From Tuctoria greenei (lineage: Eukaryota; Streptophyta; Magnoliopsida; Poales; Poaceae): 64,000 nucleotides of DNA. This document shows, one piece after another, positions 45,149 to 56,114 of the stretch. Below the pieces are notes generated by a model. The model searched no databases, was not told the origin of the DNA, and saw only the letters and a program-made list of their open reading frames with translations. Position numbers and translations under genes: made by a program. Each line of letters begins with the position of its first letter. Within the stretch, counting starts at the first letter, position 1. The stretch lies in assembly GCA_036927565.1 (NCBI GenBank), contig JAYESD010000002.1:228367605-228431604 (forward strand), written 5' to 3'.

Positions 45149-45196
45149 GTCGTCATCAATCATCCAAAACCCACGGGGAACCTAGATGCACTTTCA
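45149..45196 (-). repeat. Third, 48-bp LTR tip of the Sirevirus
   Basis: The sequence matches the last 48 bases of the LTR on the plus strand (compare 33948-33995) and ends CACTTTCA right at the target duplication. The junction with the preceding internal segment shares TTG between the two joined sequences, the mark of a microhomology deletion. Confidence 0.9.
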
Positions 45197-45201
45197 ATTG
45201 C

Positions 45202-45490
45202 ATAGTATGAGAATTTACTAGGTACCTTATACTTTGTGGCGCGGGGCGTCAGCACGGTGGGGCGGCGATGCGGGGCTGGGTAGAGGCGTGCCTCTGCGGG
45301 GCTTGGTGGAGACGTGGCGGTGCTGGGCTGGGCGGCGGGGCGGCAGTGCGGGCTGGGCGACGGCGCGGCGGCGCTGCGGGGGGCTGGGTGGCGGCTCAAC
45401 AGTGGAAAATTTCGGCAGCCTTGCGGCGTCGACGCAAAATCTCCAGGGTTACGTTTTCTGTGGTGCCCGAGGGGTCTTTATATAGGCGTC
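45202..45490 (-). promoter_or_regulatory. CACTA-B TNPD promoter and GC-rich leader (minus strand)
   Basis: Reading leftward, a TATA-like TATATAAA (45484-45477) is followed by a GC-rich leader. The first ~85 bases match, in mirror image, the leader of the rightward gene at 48925-49010. The Sirevirus inserted about 280 bp downstream and separates this promoter from its coding region at 31138. Confidence 0.7.
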
Positions 45491-45515
45491 CGTTTTCACA
45501 TACGGTTTTTAACAG

Positions 45516-48500
45516 CTTCTCAGGCGGTTGGTGCTTAATAACCGTCTGAAAAAAAGATTATCTCACACAGTTATTACTTACCAACCGCCTGAGATAATTG
45601 CTCGAGCCTCTTCAGTTTCCTTTTCTCTTACTTCTTTTTTATTTAGATTCCAATATAAATACTCAAACATGTATAGATTCTGCAAAATGAGTTCAAATTT
45701 GATGATTCTTTCTTCTATAATTTTCAAAAATTAACATCTATCACCTGAACTAAATATTTTAAAACTTGTATAGCTGACATTGTAATGTTTTGGTAAATAT
45801 CAAATTAATTTATACTCACATATTATTCACATTTGTGTATCTCCTAAAAAATGATCCTTCACTGAAATTTGTTTGTATGAACATATTTGTATTATTTATA
45901 CATGTACGAATTTTTTTAATTTTTTTAAAGCACTCCAATATGTCAAAATTCAAATTATCCATCATTCTAACTAAATGCTCATATACATATGAGACATTCA
46001 TCAAATTTTGAACACACATTGATTCAAAAATATTTAAAAAGATCTGAAAAAATTCATAGAGGTTGGTATGATGACTAAAAATGTCCATTGAAAAAATAAA
46101 TAAAAAATCAATATATTCATCAAGATATAAAAATGAAAAATAGCAATTGTTATATGTTTTTTATGTTCTGACCAATTTCAAAAGATTTATGAAGTGAAAT
46201 TTAATGGTAACCTTTAATAATCAATAATATTACAACAAAGTGGAATTTGGGCTTTTTAAAGGACCCACATTTGATCAAGATTATTAATTAAGAAGAAGTA
46301 AATATCTTCTCAAGCGGTTGGTACTTAATAACCGCGTGAGAAAATGTTATCTCAGGCGGGTATTACTTACCAATCGTCTGAGATAATTGCCCGAGTTTGT
46401 TCTTCAGTTTCCTTTTCCCTTGCTTCTTTTTTATTTAGATTTCAAGATAAATACTCAAACATGTGTAGATTCTGCAAATTGAGTCCAAATTCGATGATTC
46501 TTTCTTCTATAATTTTCAAAAATTAACATCTACTACCTGAACCAAATATTTTAAAACTTGTATAGCTGACATTGTAATGTTTTGGTAAATATCAAATTAA
46601 TTTATACTCACATATTATTCACATTTATGTATCTCCTAAAAAAAGATCATTCACTGAAATTTGTTTGTATGAACATATTTGTATTATCTATATATGTATG
46701 AATTTTGTTAAATTTTTTAAAGCATTCCAACATGTCAAAATTCAAATTATCTATCATTCTAACTAAATGCTCATATACATATGACACATTCATCAAACTT
46801 TGAACACACATTGATTCAAAACAATTTAAAAATATCTGAAAAAAAATTCATAGAGTTTGGTATGATGACTAAAAATGTACATTGAAAAAATAAATGAAAA
46901 AATCATTATATTCATCAAGATAGAAAAATTAAAAATAGCAATTATTATATGTTTTTTATGTTCTGACCAATTTCAAATGATTTATGAAGTGAAATTTAAT
47001 GGTAACCTTTAATAATCAATAATATTATAAGAAAGTGGAATTTGGGCTTTTTAAAGGCCCCACATTTAATCAAGAATATTAATTAAGAAGAAGTAAAGAT
47101 CTTCTCAGGCGATTGGTACTTAATAACCGCTTGAGAAAATGTTATCTCTACTTACCAACCACCTGAGATAATTGCCCGAGTCTGTTCTTCAATTTACTTT
47201 TCTCTTGCTTCTTTTTTATTTAGATTCCAATATAAATACTCAAACATGTATAGATTCTGCAAATTGAGTCCAAATTCGATGATTCTTTCTTCTATAATTT
47301 TCAAAAATTAACATCTACCACATGAACCAAATATTTTAAAACTTTTAATAGCTGACACTGTAATGTTTTGGTAAATATCAAATTAATTTATACTAACTTA
47401 TTACTCACATTTGTGTATCTCCTAAAAAAAGGATCCTTCACTGAAATTTGTTTGTATGAACATATTTGTATTATTTATACATGTATGAATTTTGTGAATT
47501 TTTTTAAAGCATTCCAACATGTCAAAATTCAAATTATCCATCATTCTAACTAAATGCTCATATACATATGAGACATTCGTCAAATTTTGAACACACGTTG
47601 ATTCAAAAAAATTTAAAAAAATCAGAAAAAATTCATAGAGTTTGGTATGATGACTAAAAATGTCCATTGAAAAATAAATGAAAAAATCATTATATTCATC
47701 AAGATAGAAAAATGAAAAATAGCAATTGTTATATGTTTTTTATGTTCTCACCAATTTCAAAGGATTTATGAAGTGAAATTTAATGGTAACCTTTAATAAT
47801 CAATAATATTACAACAAAGTGGAATTGGGGCTTTTTAAAGGCACCACATTTAATCAAGAATATTAATTAAGAAGAAGTAAAGATCTTCTTAGACGGTTGG
47901 TACTTAATAACCGTCTGAAAAATGTTATCTCAGGCGAGTATTACTTACTAACCGTCTGAGATAATTGTCCGAGCCTGTTCTTCATTTTCCCTTTCTCTTG
48001 CTTCTTTTTTATTTAGATTCCAATATAAATACTCAAACATGTATAGATTATATAAATTGAGTCCAAATTCGATGATTATTTCTTCTATAATTTTCAAAAA
48101 TTAACATCTACCACCTGAACCAAATATTTTAAAACTTGTATAGATGACATTGTATTATTTTGGTAAATATCAAATTAATTTATACTCACATATTATTCAC
48201 ATTTGTGTATCTCCTAAAAAAAGGATCCTTCACTAAAATTTGTTTGTATGAATATATTTGTATTATTTATACATGTATGAATTTTTTTAAAGCATTGCAA
48301 CATGTCAAAATTCAAATTATCCATCATTCTAACTAAATGCTCATATACATAAGAGACATTCATCAAATTTTGAACACACATTGATTCAAAAAAATTTAAA
48401 AAATCTAAAAAAAATTCGTAGAGGTTGGTATGATGACTAAAAATGTCCATTGAAAAAATAAATGAAAAAATCATTATATTCATCAAGATGGAAAAATGAA

Positions 48501-48667
48501 AAATAGCAATTGTTATATATTTTTTATGTTCTGACCAATTTCAAAGGATTTATGAAGTGAAATTTAATGGTAACCTTTACTAATCAATAATATTACAAGA
48601 AAGTGGAATTTGGGCTTTTAAAGGCCCCACATTTAATCAAGAATATTAATTTGGAAGAAGTAAAGAT
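45516..48667. repeat. Tandem array of four ~0.79-kb units in the CACTA-B centre
   Basis: Units begin with CTTCTCAGGCGGTTGGTACT-type sequence at 45516, 46316, 47101, 47885 and (partial) 48668, giving spacings of 800, 785, 784 and 783. Each unit opens with two palindromes of the form CTCAGGCGGTT..AACCGCCTGAG and is then AT-rich. Three of the four units keep an 81-90 codon minus-strand frame (45816-46088, 47422-47667, 48214-48486). The array lies exactly between the two outward-facing promoters. Confidence 0.9.
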
Positions 48668-48924
48668 CTTCTCAGGCGGTTGGTACTTAATAACCGCCTG
48701 AGAAAAAGAATATTAATATATGAAAAGAATATTAATTAAGCTTACGTAAAGATCTTCTCAAGCAGTTATTACTAAATAACCGCCTGAGAAAAAGTTTATC
48801 TCAGGCGGGTTTTACTTACCAACCACCTGAGATAATTGAATCTTCGCAGACAGTTGGTAAGTAAAACCCGCCTGAGATAACCATCTTCTCAAGCGATCGG
48901 TACTTGAAATCCACCTGAGAAAAT
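48668..48924. repeat. Palindrome cluster ending the central array
   Basis: Five or six CTCAGGCGGTT / AACCGCCTGAG units are packed in about 260 bases, including a pair at 48784-48835 and another at 48845-48882. They resemble the subterminal motif of the element but with CAGGCGG in place of CAGACGG. Confidence 0.85.
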
Positions 48925-49330
48925 AGGCGTCTATATATACCCCTTGGCCGCGTTAGAAAAACCTAACCCGGGCGAAATCACTTAGACGCCGTCAGGTTGC
49001 CAAAATTTCGTTTGCCGCCAAGTCTTCGCCGCTCTCGTCGCCGAGCTTCGCCGTCGCCGCCAAGCTTCACCGTTGTTCATTTCCTTTGCCCTCATCACTT
49101 CCAGATACGCCGAGCGAAGCCATTACCGTGTCCGCCGAGCTTCACGGTAAACCCTAAACCCTTCGACCTTCCCTCCTCTGTCCCCTTGTCGCCTCCCTCC
49201 TCGCCCTCGTCGCCAGCCAAGTCAAATGATGCCTTTCATAAATTTCCTTGGTTAGGGTTCGGGAATTCGAAAAGGGTAGGCATCTTGGTGGTGGTGGTGG
49301 TGGACCATGGCGTTAACGCACAACACCTAT
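48925..49330 (+). promoter_or_regulatory. CACTA-B TNPA/Ulp promoter and GC-rich leader (plus strand)
   Basis: TATATATA (48932-48939) is followed by CCCCTTGG and a GC-rich leader. It mirrors 45405-45490. The leader is open for 111 codons from 48997, but its Ser/Pro composition and the following AT-rich intron-like sequence suggest 5' UTR. Confidence 0.65.
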
Positions 49331-51154
49331 GACGCGTTCGTTTGGTTCCATGTACTGGACGCAGTTTGTCAATCGTGTCTTGGTGCCAAATCGTGGTCGT
49401 AGTATTAGCTAGGGTTCGGAGATGATAAACTTTTTGATTAACGACCAGGCCTTCTGTAGCGAGTCCTCTACATCTTTTATATTGAACTCCAGGTCAGAAT
49501 CCTCATGAAACTCGAGAAAAAACTCGAAGCTCCAACCTCTATCAAATCTGAACACCTAGCGGACAGTTTTGTATACAGTCACGATTTCGACCATAACTCT
49601 TGGTAGAGTGGTTGAATAGCTTCGTGTAATACATTTCCGGAAACATTTCGACCTTTATAACAAGTTTTTAATGTAACTTGCTGTCAAGTTGTGATGTTAT
49701 CTGTTTGAAAATCAAGGATCAAACCAGCCAAAATAAAGTAAATTTTGTCAAATTCACTTCTGAAATCTGGTAGCAGTGTCCAACTTTAAAAATCCATATC
49801 TCTTCAACCTGATGGACTATGGAGGCAAATAAATACTTTTTGGAAAGCCATTGAAGTATTCTGTAAGTTTTCTATTGACCTTCAAGCCAATAGACCGTTG
49901 TAAGGTGATGAAAATCTTCTCTAACTAAATCAGTTGCTCTTCTGAAACTGTATGAACAAGCATATGAATTTTTGCCATAATTATCTATAGAAAGCTCTTC
50001 TAGTCTATTGTGATACATTTTTTGAAAGGATAAGAGCTATTATACAACTTTGCTATTCATTTTTACCTCAAATTCGCTTTAGAACTAATTAGAAACTGGA
50101 GTTGAAGTTAGTACATGTGTACAGTGCTATCTGAAACAGCCATAAAATTTCTGAACTTTGAACAACCATAATTCTTAAATTAGAAAAGCAACCTATGCAT
50201 ATCTATCAATTTATGGAAATCTTAAAGAGTCCTCTATCAATTTCCTATTCAACGCTAAGGATAAAACATGCAATAACCAGGTCTAAATTGAAGTACTGTT
50301 TAAGGTGTCATAACAGTCCAGAATCTGGACAGTTATGTATTCAGTTGCTGTTTGGATCGTAATTTCTAGTAGGATCATCAAAAGACTTCACAATTTAAAT
50401 TTACGGAATCCAGGGGATGTGTGTAACAAGTTTGCAAAATATTATTTCTACAAATATCAATGTTCTCTATTTGAAAAATTGTGGATAAAATCAGCAACAT
50501 ACAAAGGAAGCTCTGCCAAATTTCAGTTAAAAATCTGAGAACTTGGTCGAATTTTAAAATTTCATATCTCCTCAACCAGAAGAGCTATGGGGGCAAGTAA
50601 ATACTCTTTAGAAAGCTTTGGAAGTCCTCTACAAGTTTTCTATTCAACTCAAGACCAGAACCCTTTTCTAAATGGGTGAAATTTGGAAAATCGCACTGTC
50701 CGGAATCAACCAAACTGGACACCAATATGTGTTTGACTTGCGTGACATGTCTGAACTACCGGTGGTAACATGAGTGGATAATAGCATCTATACTGTAAAT
50801 AGAGTGTAGTCACCCCGCCCTTCATCTCACAGGGTTGTGCTCCTTCGATATCGGTGTCGCTATCCTTTTGCCAAACAAAGCAATGTGCTCGCATATGGCT
50901 GTTGAACATCGCTTGTGCTCAGAACATAGATACAAGTAACTGCCTATTTAGAATAAGAAGATAATATTGCCATTACTGGTGAGCAACTTTAACATGCTTG
51001 TCACCCTCGCAATGTATAAGAACCTTTTGGTCAGTCGCCTTAAACCCTAGAATGCCTTATCAAATCCTAGAATGCTTCCATCTTTTTCTTCATGCAACAC
51101 TTTATGTAGAGTTAATATGCCATTCACTATATTTTTTGTCTTATTATTTCTAGC
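49331..51154. other. AT-rich intron-like region with imperfect ~100-bp repeats
   Basis: No exon is recognisable. A block around TCCATATCTCTTCAACC..GAAAGCC..CAAGTTTTCTATT at 49790-49890 recurs at about 50560-50655, with weaker copies near 49590, 49975 and 50160. It is probably a 5' intron of the rightward gene. Confidence 0.55.
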
Positions 51155-54100
51155 ATGAAAAGCCCTAAGAAGACTGGTGTTGGTAGTAACAATAAAGAAG
51201 ACAACATAGAGTTTACTGACTCCAGCAATTCAGGCTCCTTTCATAGTCCATCGGATCCTTTTCCAAATATAAAAATTAAAAAGACTTCAGAGGATCTAGA
51301 CCCGGAATATGATCCTACCAACGAGGTATGGATCATGAATCTTAACTTCAGTAGTTCAAGTTAATATTGGTTGTGAAGTATACGAAGTCTTATAATTCTT
51401 TTCTACCTAGATTAATCGCGAAGACAACGAGATGACTTCGACTCCTAAAACCGCATAAGGTTCTCCAATGGATGAATCCTCAAGTTCACTCAAGCGGAAA
51501 TGAGGGTAACGAGGTCCCAATAAGGGTCTATTGGACCGCATCATGTACATAACAAGGGTCAATCCAGGTGGGCTTCCCCAAGAACTACTAGATTCAGTTA
51601 CCAAGTACCGTAATGCATGCGGTTTTCTTGTTAGAGAGCTCGTGCCGATCACATTCAAGAATTGGAGGAAATTACCTGAGGAGACCAAGAATGAGTTGTG
51701 AAAAAGGATAAAGGAACAATTCAAGTTCCCGAAAGGCATGGAATAAGTTGTAAAGAAAGCAACATTGGTCTCTTGCGACAAGAAGTTTCATGGCTGGAAG
51801 AGTGAAATGAATGCATATGTTAAGGCCGATAAGGTCCCTAGTCTGAGGAAGATGGGAAAAAAACACAAGCTCAGTGGCAAGAATTTGTTCATCAAAAGAT
51901 CACACCTGATGCTAAAGCCCTAAGTGCAACTAGGTCAGAGCTTGCCAAAAAGAACAAATACCATCATCACTTGGGGTCTGCCGGATATGCCCCCAAATTC
52001 CAGAAATAGAATAAGATATTAGACGAAATTACCAATAAGGGCAATCCTCACCCGTTAGAAGGTTGCGATGAGAGAACTCAACGGTGGGTCTTTGCTCGGT
52101 CAGGTTTGACCAGCGAGGGCAAACATGAAAAGCCTGACTTTGTGAATGAAGTAGAGCAAAAAATGAAAGAAGTAATTGAAAAGCAACAGAAGGGTCTCTT
52201 CAAGCCGAAGAGGGAGAATGATCAACTGACCGCTATCCTAGGAAGCCTTGAACACAGTGGATGGGTTCGAGCAATCTCTTCTCAAATGTCTTGGCTAGAT
52301 GGTTTCCCTAAAGATAAAGAAACATATAGAAGACGTGAGAATTTAAGAAAACACTTGATGAAATGATTGCTCAAAAGGTCAAAGAAAATGTGCAAGAAAT
52401 AATGGAACAACTTAGACAATTGGGACAATTAGTGGCACCGAGTACGGCGATGGTTCCCGTGCCAAAGGAGCAATTGGTATCTCCAACTGCCTACCCTAGC
52501 AGTGTTGGTTTTGTGCCAGGCTCAGGTTCAACCCATAAGTTCGCTGTCAATGATGTTGCTAATGAAAAGTCTTGTCGTCTTCTTGTCCCGATCGACAGAG
52601 CAGAGAATAAAACCAAACAGGTTGCCACTGCTATGGCAAAGTCTGATCGTGACTTCAACGGGAATCCACTTCCGTTGTATTATGCTGTGGTGCAAGTTCT
52701 TCAGATCATTGATAATGATTATGAAGATTATGAAATAGACCACATCACGCATGAGGGGATCGCGACTCTGGGGCAGGCTGTCAACCAATTAATCACATGG
52801 CACCGACGCGATATCGTGTTGGACGATGAGCCAATTTCTAGCCCCGTCGCATCTCGAAATACTGCAACCCCATCTTCTAAGGCGAAAGTCCAAGAAGATC
52901 CACTCCCAGTCTAGGAAGATCCACTCCCCCTATGTCTCAACAAAGATGATAGTAACCTTGCTAGTAAAGATATCCAAGAGCAACAAGTTGGACAACGGCT
53001 TCAAGCAGTACCAGAGCAAGCTGTTGCTAGTAAATAGCAACTAGTTGAGAAACAACTTGAAGTAGTACTAGAGCCAGCTGTTGGGAGTAAAGAGTAATCA
53101 ATTGAACAACAGGTTCAACAACAAGCTAGTGTTCAACTTCCGACGACTACTCCTCGATCATCAGTGCCTATCAAAGTTAGCTCATACAAAATTAAGAAAC
53201 CTTTCAGTGACAAAGTATTTGGAAACTATGAAGGAAAATATTAGAAAATCAAGTGCATCTCGTTCTTCTCATGAGCCAGCATTAGAAGATGTCGAGGAGT
53301 GGGAAGAAGACGGTGTCATGTATAATCGGTGGACGGCTTTAATTAAACCAGGAGTTCCAATATACAAGCTTGAGAATGTTCCTCCTCAATTTAGCAATGG
53401 GAAGCCGTTCATGACATCCGTACAACTTAGAAAACAACATGCCCTGCTCAAAAGAATGCATGAGTGGTACATCCTTGCCAGCACAAAATATGATCTTTCT
53501 TGCGTCACATTTCGTATTCCAAAAGATGCATTCTGGAGCACTGGAACAGATAGACGAGTCATTTTATTTGAAGAGTTGCATTCCCTTTTTCCATCGGGGC
53601 ATGCTCGAAATCAACCTGCTACTCGTCTGGTGCTTGTAAGTGCCTCTAATATTTTGCATTTGCTTTTCGTACTACACGCATACACATTTCATGAGATTAT
53701 AACAATTCTGGACTTCTTCAATAGGATGCAATACATGGATAATGAAAAAATGAAACGCAAGACAGGTATCATTGACTCTACAGGACGCTATTCGACGTCA
53801 AGGCGGATCGAGACTCAGCAAAGTTCAAGCACATGAAAAAAAAAAGAATTTGAAAAAGCAATTGCAAAACTTAAGAAGGATATAAGGACAGAAGTTGCAG
53901 TTTACATAGGACATGCAATGTTTAACTTTGTCAGAGACGGCAAGGACCTCGTAAAGGCTCCGTACCACTTTGAGTAAGTTCGACACATGACATTGAAATA
54001 GCAATTATTGGTAATTGTTAAAACGTGTGTTTGTATGTTTGCAGTGATCACTATATAATGATCTTCATCAAGCCAACGCAGAGTTTGGTAATAGTCTTGG

Positions 54101-54858
54101 ACTCGGCCGATTACCCACCAGATCGTTACAAAGATTTCCTTTCCATTTTGAAACTGTACATTTATTCAATAATTTTAATTTACACACATTAGAATGTGTT
54201 GACAAGTTTTATATGACATTTATTGTATTACAACGCTTGGCAGTTTTACGCGGAATAGCTTGGCAGTGAGAGACCTTCTAATACGAATGTATTGTACATT
54301 AAAATGTATTATGCTTGTTCGAAGCAGCCTGTTGGGAGTGTCTTATACTGGTATTATGTATGCGAGCATCTTCGGACCGCCAGCGAATATAGAGTAAATC
54401 GTGAGGATGTAAGTTATCCTTAATGTCGATATCTTATTTTCTTACTTTTGAGTTTCATTTTCATTATAACTAGCATAGTTTAATACTTATATTCTCTGTT
54501 GTTCAATATTACCAGAAACATTATTTTCATATTTTGATTCTAACTTCAAAATTCAATTGCTCATAGTACAACTGCTCCAAAAATACCAAATAAATTACTG
54601 TATACTCTCACTTTGATCTATATTTTGAGATTGTTCAAATCAACACATTTTAAACTTTGTTATGTGTTTCATTGTAGCACACGAAGAATAGCCGGTTTGT
54701 AGAAGTATTCTAGTGGAGGAGCCGACAAGATTGCTGCTGAATTGTGTCAATTCGTGCGTCGCGAAATTTTGCATAAAAGAGGGGAGTTCTTTGATGAGAA
54801 TGGTGTAATAGCTTATGTGTCAGAACTTTGCGACTATGCCAATAGAAACAATTTTTAG
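51155..54858 (+). pseudogene. TNPA/Ulp1-type protein gene of CACTA-B, broken
   Basis: A composite accessory protein of large plant CACTA elements. Exon 51155-51325 encodes a Ser/Asp-rich start. From about 51413 a plant Ptta/En/Spm transposase-like domain reads RGPNKGLLDRIM, then SELAKKNKYHHHLGSAGYAP and ERTQRWVFARSG, followed by a coiled-coil part (52106-52366). A DUF8039-like segment lies at 52560-52830. Later exons (53220-53836, 54045-54156, 54300-54410, 54680-54858) form a C48 (Ulp1/SUMO protease-like) domain, with DHYIMIFIK and VLDSADY. Stops occur at about 51457, 51500, 51700, 51746 and 52009, and a frameshift lies in the A7 run at 51858. The catalytic Cys position reads Tyr (54346-54348). 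It is transcribed away from the TNPD gene. Confidence 0.78.
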
Positions 54859-54941
54859 TGAAAACTTATAAACTATGAGATGAATTGTATGTGTAACTTG
54901 TATATATGTATATTGTTTTAGTGAAATTGACTTATGTAAGA

Positions 54942-55006
54942 TGACTTCTGTGATGATATTATTGACTTCTGTGATTATATTGTTGACTTCTGTGATTATA
55001 TTGAAT
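54942..55006. repeat. 21-bp minisatellite, three units
   Basis: TGACTTCTGTGATTATATTGT-type units start at 54942, 54963 and 54984, just after the Ulp-like gene and before the subterminal repeats. Confidence 0.9.
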
Positions 55007-55049
55007 TGACCTGGAAATTAGAAATAACAGCAGCTAGTACTGCATAGGT

Positions 55050-55460
55050 TATATCTTATCACAGACGGTTATTTACCAACGGCTAGACCTGCCTGTGAAA
55101 AACAATTATCACAGACGGCTAGATATAGGTAAAACCATATGTGATAATCTAATTATCACAGACGGTTACCCTTATGGTAGAAACCGGTTGCGATAAACTA
55201 TCTTCACAGACGGCTTGAAGTAGGTCAAGATCCGCCTCTGATAACACAATTATCACAGATGGTTATATATGCTACACAACCCGCCTGTGATAACATATCT
55301 TCACAGGCGGCTAGTCTAAGTAAAGAACTACCTGTGATAATCTGTCTTCACAGGCGGTTTCACTTCTCCGCCTGTGAAATTGCGGATTATCACAGGCTCT
55401 TCATTTCAGGCGGTTTTAAAAACCGCGTGTGATAATAAGTTTGAAATCGCCTGCGATAAG
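55050..55460. repeat. CACTA-B right subterminal repeats
   Basis: At least ten TATCACAGACGGTT / AACCGCCTGTGATAA units in alternating orientation run up to the terminus. They match the left-end motif. Confidence 0.93.
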
Positions 55461-55476
55461 ACTTATTGTAGTAGTG

Positions 55477-56114
55477 TCTATTTCCTCTTTTTGTTTTAGT
55501 CATGTATGTTTATTAGTGTGCGTCTGGGCATTTTTATCCAAACCGACACTTGTCAGGGATTGTATTTGACGTAATTTTCATGGAAGTCAGGGCTAGGATG
55601 GCTGTAGATTCCATGAAAGAGAAAGTTGGGAATAATATAATCTTCTCAGTACATAAAAAATATCTGAGTTGACAGTTCCTCTTCCCTATATGCGTGAAAC
55701 TTCTTGTCACATTATCACATGGCTAAATTTGAATTTGAACTCAAGCTTCGTCACATAGATGCAAACATGTAGGGTAAGAAATAGCTCTCCCTGATGTACA
55801 ATCTGTTCTAAAAACGAAAATAAAGACAAAATGTGACATGTTGAGAAGACGGCATGTTGCTGAGGCACTGGTTCGGGCACGGTTGTCAGGTTATCACACA
55901 TGAAATCAAGTACCAATGAGAGAAACATTGTAAGACATAATATATTTTGTCGTGTCAGTGCATTTAACCAAATGCCAAAAAAAACGATACTCTTGCTGGC
56001 ATTTCATATCTATCGATGCCTATGAGAAACAGGTAAAGAATGTGGTTCTGTGCAGCTGAGTTCTGACTTCCGAGTAACAATATTTTTCCTTTTCCATTGT
56101 GACCTGTCACAGAT
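55477..56114. other. 3' flank of the fibrillin gene
   Basis: Host sequence between CACTA-B and the fibrillin stop codon. It presumably contains the 3' UTR and polyadenylation region of the minus-strand gene. No other feature was seen. Confidence 0.5.

Larger units (their letters stand above)
32342..45196 (-). mobile_element. Sirevirus-type Ty1/copia element with extra partial unit
   Basis: Target duplication ATTGC is present on both outer sides (32337-32341 and 45197-45201). Reading leftward, the order is a 48-bp LTR tip (45196-45149), a 658-bp piece of the internal 3' region (45148-44491), a full LTR (44490-42838), primer site, gag, pol, extra ORF, polypurine tract, and a full LTR (33995-32342). 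Sirevirus traits are the large Gag with zinc knuckle, domain order integrase before RT, an additional ORF after pol and clusters of CG-rich palindromes in the LTRs. The pol frame is undamaged and the LTRs differ at only about 15-20 sites by eye, so the copy is young. Confidence 0.92.
25870..55476. mobile_element. CACTA-B: 29.6-kb CACTA transposon with nested Sirevirus
   Basis: The ends are CACTACTACAAAAAG at 25870 and the complement of CACTACTACAATAAG ending at 55476. The target duplication is TCT on both sides (25867-25869 and 55477-55479). Both ends carry subterminal repeats based on TCACAGACGGTT. The left half holds a TNPD-like gene on the minus strand; the right half holds a TNPA/Ulp1-like gene on the plus strand; a mirrored promoter region lies between. 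The Sirevirus at 32342-45196 is nested inside the 5' part of the TNPD transcription unit, so the element was about 16.7 kb before that. An inverted repeat made from an SNF2 gene sits at its left end. Both element genes are broken. Confidence 0.9.

Noticed and set aside
48997..49332. 111-codon Ser/Pro-rich frame after the right CACTA-B promoter
   Set aside because: Likely 5' UTR composition; the transposase-like protein starts later at 51155, and no splice junction joins them convincingly.
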